A stretch of 13,611 nt of DNA, taken from PNAI01 sp964575715. Lineage in GTDB: Bacteria; Pseudomonadota; Alphaproteobacteria; Rhizobiales; Xanthobacteraceae. Each line of letters begins with the position of its first letter. The stretch's first letter is position 1. This document shows, piece by piece, positions 6,692 through 13,003 of the stretch. The DNA is taken from assembly GCA_964575715.1 (NCBI GenBank), contig CAZNSG010000197.1, forward strand, positions 1 to 13,611, in the 5' to 3' direction. Below the pieces are notes generated by a model. The model was not told the DNA's origin. It did no database searches and worked only from the letters and a program-made list of their open reading frames with translations. The translations under genes and the position numbers were made by a program.

Positions 6692-6732
6692 TTGCCTAGC
6701 ATTATTGTGGTCTTTATATATGTCAAAAGACA
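6692..6732. promoter_or_regulatory. Overlapping divergent promoter candidates with operator-like TGTC-AAAA-GACA
   Basis: On the plus strand TTGCCT (6692-6697), a 17-base spacer and TATATA (6715-6720) form a sigma70-like promoter toward the regulator gene. On the minus strand the consensus TTGACA (6726-6721) could serve as -35 toward fbiB, with a poor -10 (TAATGC, 6704-6699) at 16 bases. The inverted repeat TGTCAAAAGACA (6721-6732) directly follows the plus-strand -10 and covers the minus-strand -35, so a bound protein would block both. Autoregulation by the adjacent GntR protein is the natural inference. The plus-strand transcript would carry a leader of about 265 bases. Confidence 0.4.
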
Positions 6733-6995
6733 CAGCGTACGTCTGGTGCCCCTATAAAGGTGTGCCCTCGTATTGGTCGTAAGAGTGCGCGCGGGCTTTC
6801 GGTACCCATATTAATTCGCGGCAAATGGTGGCGAACGAGATTCGGTTGCCCTGCCCAGGTGGCTGCGATATCCAATAAAGGCTCGTTTTGGCGTGAAGAG
6901 AGCTTTTGGTGAAAACTAATGTTACACTCCGATGCTTTTGGCTCGAAGCGTGGCCGACGGTGTCAGTTTAAGCCTTCTTTTTGCGACTGAGGAAA

Positions 6996-7832
6996 ATGTC
7001 GAGTTTACAAAAGACCTACGATCGCAGCCGCGTTCCGCTGTACATTCAAGTTTCATCGGTGATGCGGCAGCGGATCGAATCCAACCTATGGCGTTTGGGT
7101 CAAAAAATACCTACGTTGGTGCAGCTTGAGAAAGAATTTCAGGTCGCGCGCGTCACCGTGCGCCAGGCGATCGAGATATTGCGCGTAGAAGGGCTGCTGC
7201 ATTGCCAGCAGGGGCGCGGCACGTTCGTGGCCGACAAGACACTCAATCGCCACTGGGTAAAGCTGGCGACTGACTGGAATGTGCTGGTCGCTTCGATAAA
7301 AGAGAATGTGCTTAAGCGCATCAAGGTCGACAATCCGCCCGCGTGTCCGACCTTGGCAGAGGGCGAGGGCAAGCTTGCGCAAGGCTATGTGTATGTGCGC
7401 AGCCTGCAATTCAAGAACGACCAACCCTACGGTCTGGTCAACGTTCATCTAGCCAACCATATCTATCAGCGCGACCCCGAAGCATTCATGGAGCATCCGG
7501 CGCTTTGCGTTTTGGTTGAGCTTAACGATCTCGGAGTGCAACACGCGCATCAGACTGTAGTCATTGGCAGCGCAAATCTCGAAAAGGCGGATTTGCTCAA
7601 AATTGCACTGGGCGCTCCAACCGCGGAATGCCGTTGTGTCGTTATCGACGATGCGGGCGTCGCCATCTACGTCGCCGATATTACCTATCGCAGCGATGCG
7701 ATTAAACTGCACATTGATCTATTTGCTGGCTCGCGCCCACCCGCCGCTTCCCGTCCGGCGAAGAAAGGCAATGCGCTGCCACACAACAAGGCCGCGAGCC
7801 GCTCGGCGCGCGTAGGCCTGCCTTCCATCTAG
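6996..7832 (+). CDS. GntR-family transcriptional regulator, HutC subfamily (UTRA effector domain)
   Basis: The 278-residue protein has an N-terminal winged helix of GntR type: PLYIQVSSVMRQRIESNLW (14-32), LEKEFQVARVTVRQAIEILR (44-63, the helix-turn-helix) and the wing QQGRGTFV (71-78). Residues about 95-245 fit a UTRA ligand-binding domain, with ARG-type marks such as YVYVRSLQFKNDQPYGLVNVHL and a closing IYVADITYRSD. A basic tail of about 30 residues (SRPAKKGNALPHN) follows. The ATG at 6996, with GAGG just upstream, is preferred to a TTG at 6981. The gene is divergent from fbiB and convergent with fbiC. Its TAG is interlocked with the fbiC TAG. It probably controls fbiB and itself; the effector is unknown. 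Confidence 0.9.
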   Translation: MSSLQKTYDRSRVPLYIQVSSVMRQRIESNLWRLGQKIPTLVQLEKEFQVARVTVRQAIEILRVEGLLHCQQGRGTFVADKTLNRHWVKLATDWNVLVASIKENVLKRIKVDNPPACPTLAEGEGKLAQGYVYVRSLQFKNDQPYGLVNVHLANHIYQRDPEAFMEHPALCVLVELNDLGVQHAHQTVVIGSANLEKADLLKIALGAPTAECRCVVIDDAGVAIYVADITYRSDAIKLHIDLFAGSRPPAASRPAKKGNALPHNKAASRSARVGLPSI

Positions 7833-10219
7833 ACTAGCGTGTGATTGTGAACAACGGCTGCGCGCGGCAAGAACGATGTGCGGTGCCGTTCCTCGGGCGC
7901 AGTGCCGTAAAGCGTGGTGCGCTGGCGGGGGCGACGGCCGAGTTGATGGATGGTCGCTTCCATGGTGGCTGGCGTCATTTCCTGGCCGTGGACGGCGCCA
8001 GCTGATCTCGTGATTGTTTCGTCCATGAGCGTGCCCCCGAGGTCGTTGGCGCCCGCCAAAAGACAAACCTTTACGCCGTCGGCGCCCATTTTCACCCACG
8101 ACGTCTGGACGTTGGTGATCAGCGGATGAAGAGCGAGTCTTGCGACCGCATGCATCAAGACTGCTTCGCGAAATGTCGGGCCCTTGCGCGCGCGGCCTTT
8201 CAGATAAATTGGCGCTTCCATGTGCACGAAAGGCAGCGGCACCAGTTCAGTGAAGCCGCCGGTTTCGGCCTGCAAATGTCGCAGGCACAGCAAATGCCGC
8301 GCCCAATGCTCATAGCGTTCGATATGGCCGTACATGATCGTCGCGGTTGTACGCAGGCCAATACAGTGCGCGGTCCGCATGACTTCAAGCCAGCGGTCCG
8401 TCTTTATTTTGTCGGGACAAAGCACAGCCCGTACTTCGTCGTCGAGAATTTCCGCCGCAGTGCCTGGTAATGTCCCGAGCCCCGCGTCTTTTAGCGTGGC
8501 AAGAAATTCATCGACCGGCATGCCAAGCGTCGCCGCGCCCTGATGAACTTCGAGCGGCGAGAAGGCATGGATATGGATGTCGGGTGCCGCGCGTTTAACG
8601 GCGCGGCAGATATCGATATAAGTCTGACCGGTATAGTCTGGATGAATACCGCCTTGCATGCAGACTTCGGTGGCGCCGCGGTGCCAGGCTTCGTCGGCGC
8701 GGCGTCCAATTTCTTCGAGCGGCAGATCGTAGGGGCGACCACGCAGGTTCTCGCTCATCTTGCCTTTCGAGAACGCGCAGAACTGACATTTGAAATAGCA
8801 AATATTGGTGTAATTGATGTTGCGTGTGACGACGTAAGACACAGTGTCGCCGTTTGTTTGCCGCCGCAATTCATCGGCCGCCTCACATATATGCGCGAAT
8901 TGATCGTGCCGGGCTTGGAACAGGTGCACGATCTCACTTGCTTCCAATTCTCGGCCGGCGATCGCCTTGTCGACGGTGCATGATATTGAGTGCGATGCGG
9001 CCGTGCCTGCTGGCGCCCGGCCTGTCCATAGCGGCAGCGGTTGGCCCGTTCCCGGTGACCAGTCGTCGGTACGCGGCCAGCCGTCGGTATCGACGAGACG
9101 CAGCAGCGTCGTCCGTAGAGCAGGATCGACCCATGACTGTACGGAACGTGCGTATGCTGGATAGATTGCCAGTCGCTCGGTTAGTTCCTTGCCCGCCGAA
9201 TTTGTGGCCCGCGCGAGCAATTTCAAATTCGGCCAAGGGGCTTCCGGATTGACATGATCAGGCGTCACGGGCGAGACGCCGCCCCAGTCATTGATGCCGG
9301 CTTCGATCAATTGGCGCAGAGAGCCGTCGCTGAGATTGGGCGGCACCTGGATGTTCATTTCCGGTTGGAAAATCAGCCGCGCAACCGCGATCGTCCAAAG
9401 ATGCTCTTCGAGGGAAACCGGAGGTGTATCGGCCATCCGTGTTCCGGGCTTTGGCCAAAAATTTTGAATGATGATCTCTTGTAAATGCCCGTAGGCATCG
9501 TGCAGCGCGCGCAGCGTCAGAAGCGCCTCAATTCGTTCGCGACGGGTTTCACCTATTCCGATCAGAATACCGGTGGTGAACGGAATGGCTTGTTCGCCGG
9601 CCATTCGAATAGTGGCGAGCCGCGTGGCCGGATCCTTGTCGGGCGAGCCATGATGGGGCCCTCCAGGTTCGCATAGACGGCTCGCAGCGCTTTCAAGCAT
9701 GATACCCTGCGATATCGAGACAGCGCGCAAAGTTGCTAGGTCGGTGGCGCTGAGCAGGCCTGGATTGGCATGCGGAAGTAGGCCGGTTTCCTTGACAACG
9801 AGGCGCGCGGCTTCGGCCAGGTAGGAAATAGTTGTCTCGTGTCCGAGCCTGGCAAGCTCATCGCGGGCAGCGCGGTAACGCAGCTCGGGTTTGTCGCCGA
9901 GGGTAAACAGGGCTTCCTTGCAGCCAGCGGTACGCCCGGCGCGGGCGATTTCCAAAACCTGATCGAGCGACAAGAAAGCCGGCTCATTGCGGCGCGGGGC
10001 ATGGGCGAAGGTGCAATAGTGGCACACATCCCGGCAAAGCTTTGTCAGCGGAATGAATACCTTGCGGGAATAGGAAACCACCCCGCCATGAGCGTGGTCA
10101 CGCCGTGCAGCGGCGGCGCGCATTAGGACATCGCTGTCATCGCAATCGGCAAGCGCCAGGACTTCAGGGATGGAGAGCTGGCGATCGGGTGCAAGGTTGT
10201 TCACCACAGTCTCGATCAT
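7829..10219 (-). CDS. fbiC: FbiC: 7,8-didemethyl-8-hydroxy-5-deazariboflavin (Fo) synthase, CofG-CofH fusion
   Basis: This 796-residue protein makes the Fo chromophore of F420 from 5-amino-6-ribitylaminouracil and tyrosine. It carries two radical SAM modules, each with its own CxxxCxxC iron-sulfur cluster motif. The CofG-type half has CRDVCHYC at 62-69, FTLGDKPE (105-112), LPHANPGLL (148-156) and TTGILIGIGETRRERIEAL (215-233). The CofH-type half has CYFKCQFC at 474-481, MQGGIHPDYTG (521-531), IHAFSPLEV (550-558) and TIMYGHIERYEHWARHL (627-643). In archaea and cyanobacteria the two halves are separate genes, while the fusion is the actinobacterial form. The ATG overlaps the cofC stop (ATGA), with GAGG about 9 bases upstream. 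It is the last gene of the cluster. The stop codon is interlocked with that of the convergent regulator. Confidence 0.97.
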   Translation of the reverse strand: MIETVVNNLAPDRQLSIPEVLALADCDDSDVLMRAAAARRDHAHGGVVSYSRKVFIPLTKLCRDVCHYCTFAHAPRRNEPAFLSLDQVLEIARAGRTAGCKEALFTLGDKPELRYRAARDELARLGHETTISYLAEAARLVVKETGLLPHANPGLLSATDLATLRAVSISQGIMLESAASRLCEPGGPHHGSPDKDPATRLATIRMAGEQAIPFTTGILIGIGETRRERIEALLTLRALHDAYGHLQEIIIQNFWPKPGTRMADTPPVSLEEHLWTIAVARLIFQPEMNIQVPPNLSDGSLRQLIEAGINDWGGVSPVTPDHVNPEAPWPNLKLLARATNSAGKELTERLAIYPAYARSVQSWVDPALRTTLLRLVDTDGWPRTDDWSPGTGQPLPLWTGRAPAGTAASHSISCTVDKAIAGRELEASEIVHLFQARHDQFAHICEAADELRRQTNGDTVSYVVTRNINYTNICYFKCQFCAFSKGKMSENLRGRPYDLPLEEIGRRADEAWHRGATEVCMQGGIHPDYTGQTYIDICRAVKRAAPDIHIHAFSPLEVHQGAATLGMPVDEFLATLKDAGLGTLPGTAAEILDDEVRAVLCPDKIKTDRWLEVMRTAHCIGLRTTATIMYGHIERYEHWARHLLCLRHLQAETGGFTELVPLPFVHMEAPIYLKGRARKGPTFREAVLMHAVARLALHPLITNVQTSWVKMGADGVKVCLLAGANDLGGTLMDETITRSAGAVHGQEMTPATMEATIHQLGRRPRQRTTLYGTAPEERHRTSFLPRAAVVHNHTLV

Positions 10220-10923
10220 CGCGTAGACCTCAACAATCTCGCGCCAGCCCGTTGGTGTGCCGCTGTGGAGCGTTCCGCAAGGCCGAGGCTTGCGAGATAA
10301 GCATGAGTTCGCGTCGCCGTGTGTAATGACATGAATGCTTCAAGATCTTCCGGTCGATCGATATCGCGCCCAAGTTCCGGCAGGCGAAGAATAGAGGGCA
10401 AAATGCTCGCGGCATGCGCAGCTTTTCGATGGCGCTCAAAACTGTTTGGACCGAAGCTTGACGGGATAATCCGCGCTGGCCGGAGAGCGAGCAGATTGGT
10501 CCCGCCGTCTTCGGTTGCGGGAACGAGAGCGACCGAACAGGGCGCCGCAAGCAAGTGGACAAGTCTTTCGATTGCATCGGCAGAGATGTGAGGAAGATCT
10601 GTGGGGACCACGATCATCCCGTCATCGTCATCCGCCAGCCAGCCGGCGGCAAGCGCTAGAGCTCGGTTGATTCCCCTAGGCGCCGACTCTGGCAGAACTT
10701 CCGCTCCGCGATGTTGGGCCAGTGCAGCAGCTTCAGCATCCGCCGTCACCACTAGGACTCCGTCCAGGAAATGTTTGCTGGCGGCAAGGGCGTTGAGCAC
10801 ATCTTCCGCCATCAGTCGGGCAAGCTGCGTGCGCTGCGGTGGAGTAAGCGCGCCCGCAAGCCGTAATTTCGCGGTTGCAAACGGTTTGACTGGAACGACA
10901 ACCCAGATGTTCGCACGGTTCAT
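10216..10923 (-). CDS. cofC: CofC/FbiD: phospholactate/phosphoenolpyruvate guanylyltransferase
   Basis: The 235-residue nucleotidyltransferase activates a three-carbon phosphoacid with GTP to give the GDP-linked donor used by CofD. The family marks are VVVPVKPFATAKLRL (8-22), GVLVVTADAEAAALA (55-69), GINRALALAAGWL (84-96), MIVVPTDLPHIS (103-114), ATEDGGTNLLALRP (136-149) and FGPNSFERHRKAA (157-169). Known orthologues use 2-phospholactate (archaea), phosphoenolpyruvate (mycobacterial FbiD) or 3-phosphoglycerate (Paraburkholderia); the sequence alone does not let me decide. The dehydro-F420 reductase domain in FbiB argues for phosphoenolpyruvate. The gene overlaps both neighbours by four bases (ATGA at each junction), which implies tight translational coupling. 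A C-terminal stretch of about 35 residues (HTATRTHAYLASLG onward) extends past the core fold. Confidence 0.93.
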   Translation of the reverse strand: MNRANIWVVVPVKPFATAKLRLAGALTPPQRTQLARLMAEDVLNALAASKHFLDGVLVVTADAEAAALAQHRGAEVLPESAPRGINRALALAAGWLADDDDGMIVVPTDLPHISADAIERLVHLLAAPCSVALVPATEDGGTNLLALRPARIIPSSFGPNSFERHRKAAHAASILPSILRLPELGRDIDRPEDLEAFMSLHTATRTHAYLASLGLAERSTAAHQRAGARLLRSTR

Positions 10924-11939
10924 GAAAGCCTACCGCCCGCTCTGCGGCGCGAATCGGTGACTACATCGCGTGACGCGATTTCATCGGCAAAGGCGACAAC
11001 CTCGCCCGCCAGCCGTTTGCGGTCCGCCAAGTCTTGCATCAAGGTTGGCGTTGCTAGGACCGGGATATCGACGCCGGCCGCTTCATTCGCGTCGGCTGCA
11101 TCGATGACCAGCCCGTCGATGAGCCCGCGATAATGCGCGGCGATCGATTGTGTCGTAACTGGAATGCCTAGCTCAGTCATGATTTTAGCTGTGGGACCCT
11201 TAACGGCTTGACCGCCTATGATGGGCGAAACCGCAATCACCGGCGCGGCCGAACGCGAAAGCGCGCCGCGCAGCTCGGGCATCGCCAGGAATGGATCGAT
11301 GCTCAGATAGGGGTTGGACGGACAAATCACGACCGCGCGCAGCGACGGGTCGGCGAGCGTTTCCAGCAATTTCGCCGCCGGCCGCGCACGCTCAGCGCCC
11401 TCGAAGCGCAATGCGCGGACGACCGGCGCGCAGCGGCGTTCGACAAAATAGCGCTGGAACGACAACTCGCCGTCGTCGGTGATAACAATCGTGCGCAAGC
11501 GATCGCTGGTCATCGGTAGAATCTGCGCATCAATACCGAGATTGCGTGCGGCGTGCAGGACGTAGTCTGACAGCGATTTGCCGTCGCGCAAGAATTTCGT
11601 TCGCTCGACATGGATGGCGAGATCGCGATCGCCAAGCAGAAACCAGGTTTCTCCGCCCAGTTCGCCGAGCGCAGCCATGAAGTTCCAGGTTTCTTGTGCA
11701 CGGCCCCAGCCGCGGTCCGGATCGGCAATTCCGGCCATCGTGTAAATTATGGTGTCGACGTCTGGCGAAATGCTAAAGCCAAGATGCTCGAAATCGTCCC
11801 CGGTATTGGCCGCGACCACAAGTTGTCCGGGCGCTAGCGTGTGGTATAGACCAAGGACGAGCTTCGCCCCGCCGATGCCGCCGCACAGAGCGAGGACGGT
11901 TTCAGCCGAACGATTTGTCGTGGCCATGCGATCACGCAT
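10920..11939 (-). CDS. cofD: CofD/FbiA: 2-phospho-L-lactate (or phosphoenolpyruvate) transferase
   Basis: The enzyme transfers the activated three-carbon phosphoacid to Fo, giving F420-0 or dehydro-F420-0. Marks are LALCGGIGGAKL (16-27 from this start), ANTGDDFEHLGFSISPDVD (44-62), IYTMAGIADPDRGWGRA, LGDRDLAIHVERT, ITDDGELSFQRYFV, ICPSNPYLSIDPFL and SPIIGGQAVKGPTAKIM. These cover the nucleotide/Fo site, and the length (339) suits the family. The frame is open up to an ATG at 12008, but those first 23 residues do not look like the family, which usually begins close to the GG(I/V)GGA motif. The ATG at 11939 has a modest AAGTGGA about 10 bases upstream; 11927 (MATTNRS) is also possible. It overlaps cofC by ATGA and lies downstream of npdG. 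Confidence 0.92.
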   Translation of the reverse strand: MRDRMATTNRSAETVLALCGGIGGAKLVLGLYHTLAPGQLVVAANTGDDFEHLGFSISPDVDTIIYTMAGIADPDRGWGRAQETWNFMAALGELGGETWFLLGDRDLAIHVERTKFLRDGKSLSDYVLHAARNLGIDAQILPMTSDRLRTIVITDDGELSFQRYFVERRCAPVVRALRFEGAERARPAAKLLETLADPSLRAVVICPSNPYLSIDPFLAMPELRGALSRSAAPVIAVSPIIGGQAVKGPTAKIMTELGIPVTTQSIAAHYRGLIDGLVIDAADANEAAGVDIPVLATPTLMQDLADRKRLAGEVVAFADEIASRDVVTDSRRRAGGRLS

Positions 11940-12098
11940 CGCAGCAAGTCCACTTCTTTCGGCCTCGCCAGCGCTGAAGCGTGCACGCTTCGCCGTGGGA
12001 GCCGACATCGGACAGATCGGTGCCGCTGCGCGTCATCAGGAAACCTGCCGATAGGCCACGATCAGAACGTCACGCGAACACCACTTAATCCGTATCAT

Positions 12099-12115
12099 CA
12101 GTAGCATCGCTACTG
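12099..12115 (-). other. Hairpin straddling the npdG stop codon
   Basis: CAGTAGC (12099-12105) and GCTACTG (12109-12115) pair perfectly around ATC, and the TAG stop of npdG (12112-12110) lies in the stem. There is no T-run after it in the minus-strand direction, so it is not a standard terminator. It may protect the npdG part of the message or slow readthrough into cofD. Confidence 0.4.
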
Positions 12116-12772
12116 CGAGGGAATGCCAGTAATGCGAATACCCGCGCTCGCGATTTTGTAGCGGCGGTTGATTGCGATCAAGACCGAGGTGAGGGTCTCG
12201 GCCGCCACCGAATTGGCCAGCGCGCCGCCATCGACGCCGCGGGTTGCCACCACGCTGGCGAGCTCAATCACGAGCTCTTTGGCCGCCGCGTCGTCGCCAA
12301 ATACCAGCACATCGCAATCGGCCTTTTCGCCGTTTTTAAGTTTTTTTGCTCCGACGCTGTGGAAAGCCGCGACCACACGGGTCTCTGGTCCGAATGCGCG
12401 TTGCGCCACCAAAGCAGGGGAACCAGCGGCGGGCAGTTGCACAACCGAGACCTTAGGCGGAACCAGCGGCACGGCTGCGTCGATCACGATCTTGCCGGCA
12501 ACATCCGGTTTGATCTCCTCGACGATCGCATCGTGGTTGGAAAATGGCACGGAGAGCATGATGATGTCGCTGGCGCGGGCGGCGCCGCGATTGTCGTCGC
12601 CGCGCACACCGGCGTTGCCGATGTCACGCGCCGCGGCTTCGGCTTTTTCCTTCGAACGCGAACCGATCACGATCGGGTAGCCAGCCGCCGACCACAGCCG
12701 GACCAGACCGGAACCCAGCTCTCCGGTTCCGCCGATCACGGCGATCGTCGGTTTATTTGGTGTGTCCTGCAT
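12110..12772 (-). CDS. npdG: NADPH-dependent F420 reductase (F420H2:NADP+ oxidoreductase, Fno)
   Basis: The 220-residue enzyme passes hydride between NADP(H) and coenzyme F420. A Rossmann fold is clear from TIAVIGGTGELGSGL (9-23). IGSRSKEKAEAAA (36-48) supplies the serine/arginine loop that binds the NADP 2'-phosphate. Further family marks are DIIMLSVPF (69-77), GKIVIDAAVPL (93-103), VVAAFHSVGAKKL (133-145), DVLVFGDD (154-161) and the C-terminal RRYKIASAGIRITG (203-216), which contributes to the F420 pocket. A GTG at 12796 would add eight residues, but the ATG at 12772 fits the family start better, although neither has a strong ribosome binding site. It opens the cluster; cofD begins 170 bases further on, so cotranscription is likely. 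The divergent neighbour encodes a PLP-dependent enzyme. Confidence 0.93.
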   Translation of the reverse strand: MQDTPNKPTIAVIGGTGELGSGLVRLWSAAGYPIVIGSRSKEKAEAAARDIGNAGVRGDDNRGAARASDIIMLSVPFSNHDAIVEEIKPDVAGKIVIDAAVPLVPPKVSVVQLPAAGSPALVAQRAFGPETRVVAAFHSVGAKKLKNGEKADCDVLVFGDDAAAKELVIELASVVATRGVDGGALANSVAAETLTSVLIAINRRYKIASAGIRITGIPSQ

Positions 12773-12871
12773 AACGTACAACTTTCTGACCGCCACCAGT
12801 TAAAGCGCACCGGTGCCGAGGGCGCGATGAGATTAAAGCCGCACGGAGAATAGCGGTAGCAATCGGTCAAA

Positions 12872-12900
12872 ATTCTATGGCACTATGATTAGTAACACAA
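12872..12900 (-). promoter_or_regulatory. Promoter candidate for npdG and the F420 cluster
   Basis: On the minus strand TTGTGT (12900-12895), a 17-base spacer and TAGAAT (12877-12872) give a sigma70-like promoter with a 5/6 -10 match and a weak -35. Transcription would begin about 90 bases before the npdG ATG. It is the best-spaced candidate in the 231-base divergent region. Confidence 0.45.
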
Positions 12901-12931
12901 TATCATTGATCGCGGACGCTACGTTAACTCG

Positions 12932-12960
12932 TTGTCCTAAAGATAGTATCATTCTATAGA
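12932..12960 (+). promoter_or_regulatory. Promoter candidate for the PLP-dependent enzyme gene
   Basis: TTGTCC (12932-12937), a 17-base spacer and TATAGA (12955-12960) match the sigma70 consensus at four of six bases each with ideal spacing. The start codon at 13004 is 43 bases beyond the -10. The element is back to back with the npdG promoter candidate, about 30 bases apart, so the two may share control. Confidence 0.45.
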
Positions 12961-13003
12961 GAAACTACGCCGGGGGCACCTGCGGTTACGCATGGTGGCG
13001 GTA

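Larger units (their letters stand above)
6570..6995. other. Divergent regulatory region between fbiB and GntR-type regulator
   Basis: This 426-base region separates two divergent starts. Its left half contains the two palindromic sites and promoter candidates listed separately and is more AT-rich than the flanking genes. The right half (6733-6995) would be the long leader of the regulator mRNA if the 6692-6720 promoter is real. I see no coding frame, tRNA or recognisable riboswitch in it. A nearer promoter for the regulator was sought and not found with normal spacing. Confidence 0.5.

Noticed and set aside
6733..6995. Riboswitch or structured RNA in the leader of the regulator gene
   Set aside because: The long leader invited this, but no known riboswitch core or extended pairing could be recognised by eye.
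6932..7129. A plus-strand frame starting MLLARSVADG upstream of the regulator
   Set aside because: It overlaps the regulator in another frame, and the product loses any sense after the regulator start; the GntR frame has clear domain motifs.
12110..12796. Reading npdG as a pyrroline-5-carboxylate reductase or 6-phosphogluconate dehydrogenase relative
   Set aside because: The Rossmann start is shared, but the IGSRSKEKA loop, AFHSVGAKKL and short single-domain length with RRYKIASAGIRITG fit the F420 reductase, as does the operon context.
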